From Kordia sp050633145 (GTDB lineage Bacteria > Bacteroidota > Bacteroidia > Flavobacteriales > Flavobacteriaceae), in contig NZ_JBOEFY010000020.1 in NCBI RefSeq assembly GCF_050633145.1, positions 1 to 64,000 on the forward strand: 64,000 bases of DNA, read 5' to 3'. Numbering within the stretch: position 1 is the stretch's first letter; every line of letters starts with the position of its first letter. The position numbers were made by a program, and so were the translations under genes. This document shows positions 33,691 to 43,126 of this stretch, piece after piece. The notes under the pieces are model-generated. The model ran no database searches, was not told the origin of the DNA, and saw only the letters and a list, made by a program, of their open reading frames with translations.

Positions 33691-33757
33691 TCAGTTCGAG
33701 TGATTTTCTGTCACATAGAGCGCAGTCGAAATGAAAGAAAATTGTATCGAGATCTTC
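33689..33757. repeat. Dispersed inverted-repeat element, partial copy
   Basis: CGTCAGTTCGAGTG (33689-33702) and TTGTATCGAGATCT (33742-33755) match the left arm of the complete element at 4263. The right arm is missing; the insert between them differs. Confidence 0.65.
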
Positions 33758-33818
33758 TTTTAAATACTGAGACATCTCAATACTAATATCTAAATTCTCA
33801 CTACTAAAAATATCTTTC

Positions 33819-33826
33819 TATTTTTG
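33819..33826 (+). promoter_or_regulatory. -7 promoter element (TATTTTTG)
   Basis: Match to TAnnTTTG, 20 nt before the enoyl-CoA hydratase ATG. Confidence 0.45.
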
Positions 33827-33846
33827 CAACACAAAATCACAACATC

Positions 33847-34614
33847 ATGACTACAACACGAAGCAACGGAAGTTTATACACAAGCATTCAAAACAACATC
33901 GCAACGATAGAATTTGGGCATCCAGCAAGTAATTCTTTTCCTGGCGAATTGTTAGATAGATTGACGAGCGAATTGCACAAACTATCCGAAAACGATGCTG
34001 TACACGTGATTATTCTTAAAAGTGAAGGCGATCGTGCATTTTGCGCTGGTGCATCTTTTGATGAATTAGTAGCTATTGATAATTTGGAAGCTGGAAAAAC
34101 CTTCTTTAGTGGTTTTGCCAATGTCATTAACGCGATGCGAACTTGTGGAAAACTCATTATTGGTCGTGTACAAGGAAAAGCAGTTGGTGGCGGTGTTGGA
34201 TTAATCTCTGCGTGTGATTACGCCATGGCAACCGAAGCAGCTTCTATCAAACTCTCTGAATTAACTATCGGAATTGGTCCTTTTGTAATTGCGCCAGCCG
34301 TACAAAACCGAATTGGAAAAGCCGGATTCTCAGAATTAAGTCTGGCACCAAGCGAATGGAAAACGGCATATTGGGCAAAAGAAAAAGGCTTGTTTGCTAA
34401 AATCTTTGAAACACAAGCTGAATTAGACAAAGAAATAGAACTCTTTGCTGCAAAACTTGCTTCCTACAATCCAGATGCCTTAGCTGGCATGAAAAAAATA
34501 CTGTGGGAAGACACCGAAAACTGGGATACACTTTTAGCAGAACGTGCCGAACTTTCGGGAACACTTGTTTTATCTGACTTTACGAAAAGTGCGTTGGCGA
34601 AGTTTAAAAAGTAG
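33847..34614 (+). CDS. Enoyl-CoA hydratase/isomerase family protein
   Basis: 255 aa, crotonase fold. DRAFCAGASFDEL forms the oxyanion hole region and IGRVQGKAVGGGVGLISACDYAMA is the family signature. A Glu in SELTIGIGPF sits near where one catalytic Glu is expected, so hydratase, isomerase or a related crotonase activity is plausible. No other fatty-acid or amino-acid degradation gene is adjacent, so the pathway is undetermined. Confidence 0.87.
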   Translation: MTTTRSNGSLYTSIQNNIATIEFGHPASNSFPGELLDRLTSELHKLSENDAVHVIILKSEGDRAFCAGASFDELVAIDNLEAGKTFFSGFANVINAMRTCGKLIIGRVQGKAVGGGVGLISACDYAMATEAASIKLSELTIGIGPFVIAPAVQNRIGKAGFSELSLAPSEWKTAYWAKEKGLFAKIFETQAELDKEIELFAAKLASYNPDALAGMKKILWEDTENWDTLLAERAELSGTLVLSDFTKSALAKFKK

Positions 34615-34719
34615 TTGTTGGTTTCTTGTTGTTAGTTGTTTGTCATTCCGCACCTGATGCAGAATCCATATTGTACTAAATTTGACTCAGCACCTCATCA
34701 TTATATTGCAATTGCAAAA

Positions 34720-34796
34720 CGTCTGTTCGAGTGATTTTCTATCATATCGAGCACAGTCGAGATAGATAGGAAATTGTATCGAGAACTACTTTGAAA
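34720..34796. repeat. Dispersed inverted-repeat element, partial copy
   Basis: CGTCTGTTCGAGTG (34720-34733) and TTGTATCGAGAACTACTTTG (from 34774) match the family, with an inner hairpin around TATCGAG/CAGTCGAGATA. It fills most of the gap between the hydratase and lipoprotein genes. Confidence 0.65.
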
Positions 34797-34849
34797 CCAA
34801 AAAGTAAGGCATAAAATTTGATACTTTATCGGAAGCTAACCGTATTCCC

Positions 34850-36040
34850 ATGAAGAAAATCATTTTAAGTTGTATCGTTTTTGCTATACTATTTTCATGT
34901 TCTAACAAGGAACAATATTATGGAGTTTGGAGTATTTATGGTTATAGTGGTTCAACTCCTATTTATTTAAAGATAGACGCAGACAGTATCTATTTAAGTA
35001 AACTTGGTAGTCATTGGAATTCTTTTCCTATAAAAATTAAAAACAACAATATACGCTTTGCTGGACAAACTTATCCCACTTCTATTTTCAAGGATTCTTT
35101 AATTTTTAATCAAAACCTTTATCAAAAAGACACTATCTATTCACCTATAGAGATACAGCTGCCAAATATTAAATCTGAAAGTAATGTTGAAATTGATCCA
35201 GATGCGAATATTTATTATATATCCTATGGTAAAAAACCAAACACTACCGAATATGCATTTTTACTAAATGATAGATATGGTTCTTTTTTAAATATTAAGT
35301 CCTTTGTTTCCTCTTATAATACTTGTCGTGGCGGAACATATGATCCTGCTCATACATTATTTATATGTGATAAAAATACATCCACAAGAGATCTAGAAAA
35401 ATTTTTCTTGGAGTTATCAAGAGTAAATGCTAGAACTTTATACACTGTGAATTCTACTGATTATAAAATATCTACCAATTCTATAAAATCTATTTCCTCT
35501 CAACAAAAACAAATTCTTTCATATATTTTCAATCCAAATTACGATCAAAAAATAAATGGCGATGTTTTTCAACCAACAATGCTAAGAGATTTTTCAATAT
35601 ATCCCACAAAAGATATACAGCCTGAAAAAATAGTTTTTGCTTTTTTAATTCAGAATGAATTTTATTATCAAAAAGAGAATTGTAGTTATGGTATGTTTTC
35701 TTCTAAAATTCAGCAAGCAATCTCTCAAAACAAAACATTGATTACATTATTTGATTTAAAGTCAGATTACAAACATTATTTAAAGTTTAACGACATTGTT
35801 AATAGTAAATACCTAAAAATCTATGATAGCATTACCAAGCAAAAATACAACACAACTTACAAGCAATTAGATGAAGAAAAAAAAGTAATTGTTAGAAGAT
35901 TATATACAAAAAAGGTGATTCAAAACATTTCAATTCCACATTTTTTATCTTTTGAAGAATCTCCAATAGAAGACATTGACTTTCCATTTAAAAATGTAAA
36001 AGAACAAATCCCAGAAGCGTATTTTGAATCATTGAAATAA
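34850..36040 (+). CDS. Hypothetical lipoprotein
   Basis: 396 aa. A short signal with LFSC lipobox (Cys17) predicts a lipoprotein. The mature part begins with a beta-rich YYGVWSIYGYSG segment that looks like a small calycin-type repeat, then about 320 residues of mixed composition, rich in Ser, Tyr, Lys and Asn. I recognise no catalytic motif. It stands alone, with a repeat-rich gap upstream and queD downstream. Confidence 0.7.
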   Translation: MKKIILSCIVFAILFSCSNKEQYYGVWSIYGYSGSTPIYLKIDADSIYLSKLGSHWNSFPIKIKNNNIRFAGQTYPTSIFKDSLIFNQNLYQKDTIYSPIEIQLPNIKSESNVEIDPDANIYYISYGKKPNTTEYAFLLNDRYGSFLNIKSFVSSYNTCRGGTYDPAHTLFICDKNTSTRDLEKFFLELSRVNARTLYTVNSTDYKISTNSIKSISSQQKQILSYIFNPNYDQKINGDVFQPTMLRDFSIYPTKDIQPEKIVFAFLIQNEFYYQKENCSYGMFSSKIQQAISQNKTLITLFDLKSDYKHYLKFNDIVNSKYLKIYDSITKQKYNTTYKQLDEEKKVIVRRLYTKKVIQNISIPHFLSFEESPIEDIDFPFKNVKEQIPEAYFESLK

Positions 36041-36123
36041 ACTAAAAAAGCTGCTAATCATTAAATTTTTCCAAAAAGCTAAGAGCAAACAGCCAAAAGC
36101 TAAGCGCTACAAACAAAATATCC

Positions 36124-36131
36124 TATCTTTG
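36124..36131 (+). promoter_or_regulatory. -7 promoter element of queD (TATCTTTG)
   Basis: Match to TAnnTTTG. Transcription would begin near 36138, which makes the ATG at 36146 or 36152 the start and leaves a very short leader. Confidence 0.5.
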
Positions 36132-36151
36132 CACATTAATTGAAAATGAAA

Positions 36152-36601
36152 ATGAGCAAAATTCGCATTACAAAGCAATTTAATTTTGAAACTGGTCATG
36201 CTTTATACGGTTATGACGGGAAATGTAAAAACGTACACGGACATAGTTATAAACTCTCCGTAACCGTGATTGGAACTCCTATTACAGACAATACCAATGT
36301 AAAATGGGGAATGGTAATTGATTTTAGCGATCTGAAAAAAATTGTCAAAGAAGAAGTTGTTGATGTATTTGATCATGCCATTGTATTCAACCAAAACACA
36401 CCACATAAATCCTTAGCATTAACTATGCGTGGTGAAGGACACAATGTAATTTTGGCAGATTATCAACCCACAAGTGAAAACATGGTGATTGATTTTGCTG
36501 CGAAAATAAAAAGCAGACTTCCAGAAAACATTCAACTATTTTCACTTCGTTTACAAGAAACCGATTCGTCTTGCGCAGAATGGTTTGCAAGTGATAACTA
36601 G
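36152..36601 (+). CDS. queD: 6-carboxytetrahydropterin synthase (QueD/PTPS family)
   Basis: 149 aa from ATG 36152 (ATG 36146 is also possible). Zn-binding His residues are seen in ETGHALYGYDGKCKNVHGHSY; the catalytic Cys is in the same loop. A DHAIVFNQ segment and a final RLQETDSSCAEW with the substrate-binding Glu follow. It converts dihydroneopterin triphosphate to 6-carboxytetrahydropterin in queuosine/deazapurine synthesis. No queC or queE is in the window. The related PTPS activity is less likely in this group. Confidence 0.9.
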   Translation: MSKIRITKQFNFETGHALYGYDGKCKNVHGHSYKLSVTVIGTPITDNTNVKWGMVIDFSDLKKIVKEEVVDVFDHAIVFNQNTPHKSLALTMRGEGHNVILADYQPTSENMVIDFAAKIKSRLPENIQLFSLRLQETDSSCAEWFASDN

Positions 36602-36710
36602 CGAAGCGTAGTACTCAACTTGATTGAGTACCTTTTTATATGAAAACGATACATTGCATAGAAAAAGGTTCCAGGCTTCATAGGAATACTAGAATTCTTA
36701 TATTTACACC

Positions 36711-37475
36711 ATGAACATTCCCGAAGGAAAAAAAATATACTTCTCTTCAGATAATCACTTAGGCGCACCAACTGCGGAAGCTAGTTTTCCTAGAGAGAAA
36801 AAATTTGTAGCATGGCTAAATGAAATTGAGCACGATGCAGCAGCTATTTTTTTGTTGGGCGATTTGTTCGATTTTTGGTTTGAATATAAAACCGTAGTTC
36901 CAAAAGGATTTGTGCGCGTGCTTGGAAAACTTGCAGATCTGAGCGATAAAGGCATTCCGATTTACTTTTTTGTGGGAAATCATGATTTATGGATGCGTGA
37001 TTATTTTGAGAAAGAACTCAATATTCCTGTATACCACAAACCGCAAGAATTCACATTTAACAATACTACTTTTTTAATTGGTCACGGTGACGGATTAGGT
37101 CCTGGAGACAAAGGGTATAAACGCATGAAAAAGGTGTTTACCTTTCCTTTTTTTAAATGGTGTTTTCGTTGGTTACATCCAGATCTTGGTATGAAGCTTG
37201 GGCAATACATGTCTGTAAAAAACAAACTGATTTCTGGTGATGAAGATGCCAAGTTTTTGGGAGAAGAAAATGAATGGTTGGTACAATATTGCAAACGTAA
37301 ATTAGAAACCAAACACTACGATTACTTTGTATTCGGACACCGCCATTTACCTCTAGAAATTGACCTCAACGACAAAAGTCGCTACGTGAATTTGGGTGAT
37401 TGGATTCATTATTATACCTATGGTGAATTTGATGGGAAAACACTTTCTTTAAAGAAGTTCGAATTGAATCTTTAG
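36711..37475 (+). CDS. lpxH: UDP-2,3-diacylglucosamine diphosphatase
   Basis: 254 aa calcineurin-like metallophosphoesterase. Metal motifs in order: SSDNHLGAP (Asp and His), GDLFDFWFEY, GNHDLWM, GHGDGLGPGD and FGHRHLP. The GDLFDFWFE segment is characteristic of LpxH, which removes UMP from UDP-diacylglucosamine in lipid A synthesis at the inner membrane. Its TAG stop is followed in the same frame by an aquaporin-like remnant. Confidence 0.9.
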   Translation: MNIPEGKKIYFSSDNHLGAPTAEASFPREKKFVAWLNEIEHDAAAIFLLGDLFDFWFEYKTVVPKGFVRVLGKLADLSDKGIPIYFFVGNHDLWMRDYFEKELNIPVYHKPQEFTFNNTTFLIGHGDGLGPGDKGYKRMKKVFTFPFFKWCFRWLHPDLGMKLGQYMSVKNKLISGDEDAKFLGEENEWLVQYCKRKLETKHYDYFVFGHRHLPLEIDLNDKSRYVNLGDWIHYYTYGEFDGKTLSLKKFELNL

Positions 37476-37711
37476 ACTTTATTAGGAATAGCTTTGGCAT
37501 TCGGAATCATAATAAGCGCTATGATTTATATGTTCGGAAGTATTTCTGGAACACACATAAATCCATCAGTTATAATTGTATTAATGATTGGAGAGTTAAC
37601 GATAAAAAAAGAGATTTCTGCTCAAATTCTTGGAGCTGTTTTGGCAAGTGAATTACTTAAACTTATGTTTCTGTACCAACATTAGGTGCTATTATAGCAA
37701 TGCTAGTTTGA
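37476..37711 (+). pseudogene. MIP/aquaporin-family remnant
   Basis: Directly after the lpxH stop, in the same frame, about 66 codons read as the first third of a MIP channel: a hydrophobic helix, then ISGTHINPSV (the first NPA-type loop, usually SGAHxNPAV), then AQILGAVLASELLKLMF. The frame then shifts and continues as VSVPTLGAIIAMLV to a stop at 37709-37711. The start codon and the second half of the channel, with its second NPA loop, are missing. It is probably a deleted and frameshifted gene. The rest of the gap to 37900 shows no feature. Confidence 0.7.
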
Positions 37712-37900
37712 AAAGGACTTAACAAAACAGAATAAAATTACTAAGCAATAGCCTATATAAAAATTTGTTATTTAAGCACTTAAACCAATTTGAATTTCAT
37801 AATTTTATGGACAGTATCAATCCAAAAAAGTGGTGTTTTTAATCTGCTACTTTTCATGCACAAAATCGTTGGCAACAATTTAAAAACAAACTGCAAATAA

Positions 37901-38788
37901 ATGAATAGCTTTAAAGACATCGAAACTCTTTTAGATAAATGGCAGCACTCAATATTTGGTTATTTACCAAAAATAATTCTTGCCCTATTGGTAATTGTAG
38001 TATTTTATTTTATTGCCAAACTGTTTCGAAATTTTAGTTTAAAGTTTTATTCAAGAGTCTTCAAAAAACAATCTGATATCGCAAAAATAATTTCAGTAGT
38101 TGTTTACTTTTTCTTTTTATTATCGGGTGTCTTTTTAGCTTTAGAGGTTTTAGGACTAGAAGGCGTTCTAACGAAGTTACTAGCCGGAGCAGGAATTATT
38201 GGTATTGTTGCAGGATTTGCTTTTAAAGATATTGCTTCTAATGCCTTTGCAGGGTTTTTATTAAATGTTCAACGTCCATTTAAAGATGGTGATTGGGTTG
38301 AAATAGATGGCGTTTTTGGTACAATAAAAGATATTAGTTGGATAACAACTTCTATTAAAACTATTTCTGGACAAGAAGTATTTGTGCCTAATCAACTTAT
38401 TTATAATAATGTGTTTACCAATTATTCAACCTTCAGCAAAAGACGAGTTATTTTTAAAAGTGGTGTGTCGTATGGTGACGATTTAGATTTAGTACGTAAA
38501 GTTACTTTAGAAGAAGTTGATAAAATAGATGCTGTTTTAAAAGATGAAATTATCGATTTTTACTTTACCGAAATAAGCAGTTCAGCATATAATTTCGAAG
38601 TTCGTTTTTGGGTGCAATTCAATCATCAAAAAGATTATTTAAATGCAATGAACGAAATCATTACGCGTATTAAAAAACGTTTTGAAAAAGAAGATATTTC
38701 ATTAGCATATAATGTCACTACATTAGATTTTGGTGTAAAAGGCGGAGTCAATATTTTTGATAAACCTATTGTTACAAAAACTGAATAA
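37901..38788 (+). CDS. Small-conductance mechanosensitive channel (MscS family)
   Basis: 295 aa. Three hydrophobic segments (about 20-42, 62-85, 90-120); the pore helix is LLAGAGIIGIVAGFAFKD, rich in Gly/Ala as in MscS TM3. The beta domain begins QRPFKDGDWVEIDG and contains TTSIKTISGQEVFVPNQ. The length is close to E. coli MscS (286 aa). It should open under membrane tension to release solutes on osmotic downshock. It is monocistronic. Confidence 0.93.
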   Translation: MNSFKDIETLLDKWQHSIFGYLPKIILALLVIVVFYFIAKLFRNFSLKFYSRVFKKQSDIAKIISVVVYFFFLLSGVFLALEVLGLEGVLTKLLAGAGIIGIVAGFAFKDIASNAFAGFLLNVQRPFKDGDWVEIDGVFGTIKDISWITTSIKTISGQEVFVPNQLIYNNVFTNYSTFSKRRVIFKSGVSYGDDLDLVRKVTLEEVDKIDAVLKDEIIDFYFTEISSSAYNFEVRFWVQFNHQKDYLNAMNEIITRIKKRFEKEDISLAYNVTTLDFGVKGGVNIFDKPIVTKTE

Positions 38789-38852
38789 TAACTATCATTT
38801 ATATAGAAAATGTAGAAATTAATCGTTGACGCAAATCAAAAGAGTTCATCAT

Positions 38853-39209
38853 CTAATTACTACACACATCGTTCAAATACCGATCGAGTTTTATTTGAAA
38901 CAAAGTTCCTTCAATCAAATCGGAAATGGACACTAATTCTTTCTCAGAAACTGCTAAATCTATTATAGTAGCTGGAGTTTTCAATAATATAGAACGACAA
39001 TTATTAGTGGCTTTACATGCTGAGCAACAACCACGCGATACAGCTTGCTGAATGAGCTTTGCAAAGTTTTCAATCTGCGGAAGCGTCAAATAAAAACCTG
39101 TATCTCTAAAAATAATTTGAAATTTATTGTGTTTGTTTTTAGCTATATCTTGCTTCCATTGAAAAGCAATTCCAATATCATTGTGATAAATTCGTCGTAT
39201 ATCGCTCAT
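38853..39209 (-). CDS. Hypothetical Cys-containing small protein
   Basis: 118 aa, soluble, no signal peptide. The centre holds a Cys cluster (GCCSACKATNNC) that could bind a metal or form disulfides, flanked by two conserved-looking strands (FQIIFRDTGFYLTL and LVSISDLIEGTLFQI). Such proteins are widespread in Flavobacteriaceae as conserved hypotheticals, possibly the DUF6686 group, which I cannot verify. It stands alone between the MscS and sulfatase genes, pointing the other way. Confidence 0.7.
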   Translation of the reverse strand: MSDIRRIYHNDIGIAFQWKQDIAKNKHNKFQIIFRDTGFYLTLPQIENFAKLIQQAVSRGCCSACKATNNCRSILLKTPATIIDLAVSEKELVSISDLIEGTLFQIKLDRYLNDVCSN

Positions 39210-39331
39210 TATTTTCAGTTTTAAATTTCAAATATACAATTATTTATAATTAGTCTAAATAAAATCAATGTTAATTATAATCACTTTAAACCTTTTGTTA
39301 AAACAAAGGTCTTACTCACAAATCTTACTTT

Positions 39332-40654
39332 ATGAAAATTCCTAAAATCATTCTTATAACTCTTATTTCTTTAGTATGTTTTGCTTGCGCGAATGATGAT
39401 GCAGTTGTTTCAGAAACGCCAGAAACAACACCAATTACAACTTCTAGCAAACCGAATATCTTATTGATTATTGCAGATGACATGGGATTGGATGCTACAC
39501 CTGGTTTTGACATAGGAACTGTAAAACCAAACATGCCCAATTTGCAAAACATGATTAATAGTGGCGTTCGATTTACGAATTTATGGTCAAATCCGACATG
39601 TACACCTACGCGATCTAGTATTTTGACAGGAAAATATGGTTTCAGAACCAATGTATTAAATGTTGGTGATGTATTGTCTACTTCAGAAACCTCTTTGCAA
39701 CAATTTTTGACAACAAACAGTCCTGAATATTCGAATGCAGTGATTGGAAAATGGCATTTATCTTCGAGTGCATCACATCCAACAGCTATGGGAATTGATT
39801 ATTATGCAGGTTTAATATCTGGCGGCGTGCAATCGTATTGGAATTGGAACTTGACAGAGAATCAACAAACTTCAAATTCTACCGAATATACGACTACAAA
39901 ATTTACGGATTTAGCAATTGATTGGGTTTCCAATCAGACCGATCCTTGGTTTTTATGGCTAGCCTATAACGCGCCACACACACCTTTTCATTTGCCTCCA
40001 AACGAATTGCATTCACAAGGAAGCTTACCTACTGATCAAGCTAGTATTGATGCAAATCCGCTTCCGTATTATATGGCAATGTTAGAAGCAATGGATTCCG
40101 AAATTGGTCGCTTGCTAAATTCCATGTCTGCCGAAGAAAGAGAAAATACAATTATCATTTTTATTGGAGATAATGGTACGCCGAATCAAGTTGTACAAGA
40201 ATACATTTCACAGCGCGCTAAAGGAAGCGTATATCAAGGTGGCGTAAATGTTCCGATGATTGTTTCTGGAAAAAATGTGGGTAGATTTAATACTATTGAA
40301 GACGCACTCATAAACACAACCGATTTGTTTGCAACAATTGCAGATATTGCAGGCACTGGAACTACAGAAATTAACGATAGTAAAAGCTTTAAAGAACTCT
40401 TAACTACGACAAGTACAGAAACACGTGAATATGCATACACAGAAATAAGTAGAGATATTGGATCTGATTATACGATTAGAAACGCCACACATAAGTATAT
40501 TCTATTTTCTAATGGAATTGAAGCTTTGTATAATTTAAGCGCAAACCCTTTTGAAAATCCGAATTTATTAAATGCAAATCAACTGCCATTAAGTGCTGCT
40601 GATAGTGCTATGAGAGATGAATTAATCAATAGATTGAACGAAATACGACAATAA
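39332..40654 (+). CDS. Sulfatase family lipoprotein
   Basis: 440 aa. The signal ends in the lipobox CFAC (Cys19), so it is probably anchored to the outer membrane or surface. The alkaline-phosphatase-superfamily core has metal ligands at IADDMG (Asp49, Asp50) and the formylglycine motif CTPTR (Cys90-Arg94), which needs a maturase encoded elsewhere. IIFIGDNGTPNQ and KGSVYQGGVNVPM are further family motifs. It should remove sulfate esters, probably from sulfated glycans. No SusC/D pair is adjacent. An MFS gene ends 5 nt after its stop, in convergent orientation. Confidence 0.9.
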   Translation: MKIPKIILITLISLVCFACANDDAVVSETPETTPITTSSKPNILLIIADDMGLDATPGFDIGTVKPNMPNLQNMINSGVRFTNLWSNPTCTPTRSSILTGKYGFRTNVLNVGDVLSTSETSLQQFLTTNSPEYSNAVIGKWHLSSSASHPTAMGIDYYAGLISGGVQSYWNWNLTENQQTSNSTEYTTTKFTDLAIDWVSNQTDPWFLWLAYNAPHTPFHLPPNELHSQGSLPTDQASIDANPLPYYMAMLEAMDSEIGRLLNSMSAEERENTIIIFIGDNGTPNQVVQEYISQRAKGSVYQGGVNVPMIVSGKNVGRFNTIEDALINTTDLFATIADIAGTGTTEINDSKSFKELLTTTSTETREYAYTEISRDIGSDYTIRNATHKYILFSNGIEALYNLSANPFENPNLLNANQLPLSAADSAMRDELINRLNEIRQ

Positions 40655-40659
40655 AGAAA

Positions 40660-41928
40660 CTATTCTTCATCTTGATGTGCTTCCATGTCTTTGGTTAAAT
40701 CTAATTTTCGGAACGATGGAGAAACGATTCCCGTAGTGATTACAGTAATTAAAGTCATAGTTCCACCAAAAACTACTGCTGTTGCAGCTCCCATCAGTTT
40801 TGCGGCTACTCCACTTTCAAACGCACCCAATTCATTGGATGAACCTACAAACATAGAATTTACGGCAGATACACGTCCACGCATTTCATCAGGCGTTTTC
40901 AATTGTAATATCGTTTGACGAATGACCATCGAAACGCCATCAGTTACACCACTAAAAAACAGTGCTAAGAGTGATATCCAAAATATGCTAGATAATCCGA
41001 AAATGATGATACAAACTCCAAATCCAAAAATAGCTGCGAGCAATTTCATTCCCGCATTTTTAGTGATCGGAATATATGCTGTGATCAACATTGTTAATAT
41101 AGTTCCAACTGAAGTTGCTGCACTTAAAAAACCATATCCAAGCGAGCCAACATCTAAAATATCTGCTGCAAAAATTGGCAATAATGCTACTGCGCCACCA
41201 AATAAAACGGCAATCATATCTAAAGTTATAGCACCCAAAATGGAAGGCTCATTGCGTACAAAGTTGATTCCTTCTTTTAAACTTTCCTTAATACTTTCTC
41301 CAATTTTTGGGTTCATAATTGGTTTCTTCGGAATTAGCAATAAAAGTCCAAATGATAAAACCACCATTGCAAATACTACACATAACGAAAAGTGCACACC
41401 AATCCAGTAAATGGAAAATCCTGCAAAAGTTTTCCCCAAAACATTTGCAAGCTGCCAAGTAGAACTGTTCCAAGTTGCGGCATTCGGATATAGTTTTTTT
41501 GGAACAATTAATGACACCAACGAAAAGATGGTGGGTCCAAAAAATGATCGTAAAAGTCCACCAAAAAACACCAATATATAAATACACAATAAAACGGTAT
41601 TTTGCGACCAATCTGCAATAATTTCAGGCCATGTCAGCAAAAATAATCCTAAACTTATGATGGAAAATAAAGCAATACAGATTAATAGTAAATTTCGTTT
41701 TTCACGCTGATCTACAATATGACCTGCCAATAATGCCATTGAAACCGCAGGAATTGCTTCTGCCAATCCTATATATGCTAAGGACATCGGATCTTTGGTC
41801 ATTTGATACACTTGCCATTCAATCACTAGAAACTGCATGGACCAACCGAATACCAGAAAAAATCGTACTAATAAAAAGATATTAAATTCTTTGAATCGCA
41901 AAGCTGCGTACGGATCTTGTTTTTGCAT
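40660..41928 (-). CDS. MFS transporter
   Basis: 422 aa with about 12 hydrophobic segments. The MFS loop between TM2 and TM3 reads GHIVDQREKRNLLL, and the pattern resembles the EntS/MFS_3 exporter branch (also RMRGRVSAVNS-type motif, here DEMRGRVSAVNSMFV). It probably exports a small molecule; substrate unknown. It starts 7 nt after the OmpA-type gene stop on the same strand, so the two may share a transcript. Confidence 0.88.
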   Translation of the reverse strand: MQKQDPYAALRFKEFNIFLLVRFFLVFGWSMQFLVIEWQVYQMTKDPMSLAYIGLAEAIPAVSMALLAGHIVDQREKRNLLLICIALFSIISLGLFLLTWPEIIADWSQNTVLLCIYILVFFGGLLRSFFGPTIFSLVSLIVPKKLYPNAATWNSSTWQLANVLGKTFAGFSIYWIGVHFSLCVVFAMVVLSFGLLLLIPKKPIMNPKIGESIKESLKEGINFVRNEPSILGAITLDMIAVLFGGAVALLPIFAADILDVGSLGYGFLSAATSVGTILTMLITAYIPITKNAGMKLLAAIFGFGVCIIIFGLSSIFWISLLALFFSGVTDGVSMVIRQTILQLKTPDEMRGRVSAVNSMFVGSSNELGAFESGVAAKLMGAATAVVFGGTMTLITVITTGIVSPSFRKLDLTKDMEAHQDEE

Positions 41929-41935
41929 GAAAGTA

Positions 41936-43042
41936 TTATTCTGAATTCAATTTAAATGCTACACGTCTGTTTTTCTTTCGTTGTGCTTCAGTATCATTTG
42001 GAACTATTGGTTTTGAACTTCCAAAGCCAAACCATGTAATTCTTGAGGTTTCCAATCCTTTTGAAATTAAGTAATCAGAAACTGCTTTTGCACGATGTAA
42101 AGATAATTCTTTATTTCTTCTTTCCGTGCCAATATTGTCGGTATGTCCATAGATTTCAATGGAGAGTAAAGGTCTTTTTTCTAAGTATGCATACAACTCG
42201 TCCAATTCTTTTACAGAAGTTTCTACTAAAATTGCTTTGTCAAACTCAAACAGCACATTTTTAAAAGTATACACTTCATCTGCTGCTATAACTGTTTCAA
42301 CGTTTGTTTTTTCTTTTCGTTTTTCTTGTTGAACGATCACTTCACCATCAAAAGGAGTCACAGAAATATCGTCAATATAATAATACGCAAATTCGTATTC
42401 TTGTGCCCGTTGCATTTTGATCAAGTTGGTTTTTCGGTTCGAATTAAAGTTTCCGATAGAAAAATAATTCTCAAATCCTGAAGCTGTATAGGTGAATGAA
42501 ATTTTTGTCCAACCTAATTTTTCTCGGTAGAAACGTTCACGATCAATTTCAACTTTATGAAATTGTTTATCCGTTGCTTTTTTAGGTTTGATCTGTTTTT
42601 CACAATGTTTAACATGAAAGCATTTTTTGAGTTTCTCTTCCGTAAATAGAATATCTATATCGGTTGTGGCTTTTGTAGATAATTCAGCCAAACTCACATA
42701 AAACGTAACAGTGTATTTTTTTCCTTTTTCGAGTGTTTCTTTTAGCTTTCCTTGAACGTATTCACGATAATTTCTTTCCGTATATACATAAATACCTGTA
42801 AGTGCAGTTCCCGATCTCGGTTTCTGATATCCGTTATAATGATTGTAACTTTTTTGACTTTTATAATTAAAATAATCCGTCGTACTTATATTTGGCGTGC
42901 TCCAACCAATAATAGTATTGTTGAGCTGTCCTGTTGTTCGTTCACAATGCAAACACTCTTCAAAACTTGGGTTATTGACTAAATTCTGAGAAAAAATTAG
43001 TGAAGACGTGATAAGAATAAATAGTTGTACAATCCCTTTCAT
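41936..43042 (-). CDS. OmpA-family protein with N-terminal beta-sandwich domain
   Basis: 368 aa. The signal peptide ends near residue 19 (LIFSQN). An N-terminal domain starting NLVNNPSFEECLHC and GWSTPN resembles the jelly-roll domains of secreted flavobacterial proteins. The C-terminal 110 residues form an OmpA domain: EIYGHTDNIGTERRN, then AQRKKNRRVAFKL. It is probably periplasm-facing and attached to peptidoglycan. It is unlike the TSP3 OmpA protein at 23448 and lacks a barrel. Confidence 0.87.
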   Translation of the reverse strand: MKGIVQLFILITSSLIFSQNLVNNPSFEECLHCERTTGQLNNTIIGWSTPNISTTDYFNYKSQKSYNHYNGYQKPRSGTALTGIYVYTERNYREYVQGKLKETLEKGKKYTVTFYVSLAELSTKATTDIDILFTEEKLKKCFHVKHCEKQIKPKKATDKQFHKVEIDRERFYREKLGWTKISFTYTASGFENYFSIGNFNSNRKTNLIKMQRAQEYEFAYYYIDDISVTPFDGEVIVQQEKRKEKTNVETVIAADEVYTFKNVLFEFDKAILVETSVKELDELYAYLEKRPLLSIEIYGHTDNIGTERRNKELSLHRAKAVSDYLISKGLETSRITWFGFGSSKPIVPNDTEAQRKKNRRVAFKLNSE

Positions 43043-43126
43043 TTCAACTAAACGGTTTTACGATCAACTTAGTATTTAATTCTCACAATCCATCAAACGA
43101 AAACGCAAGATTCTAAAACTTTCTTA

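Noticed and set aside
37494..37685. A genuine small membrane protein of about 63 aa
   Set aside because: It has no proper start codon, continues in frame from the lpxH stop, matches only part of a MIP channel and breaks off by frameshift, so a remnant is the simpler reading.
40685..41410. Plus-strand frames opposite the MFS gene
   Set aside because: They are shadows of the transporter; products are low-complexity and lack any motif.
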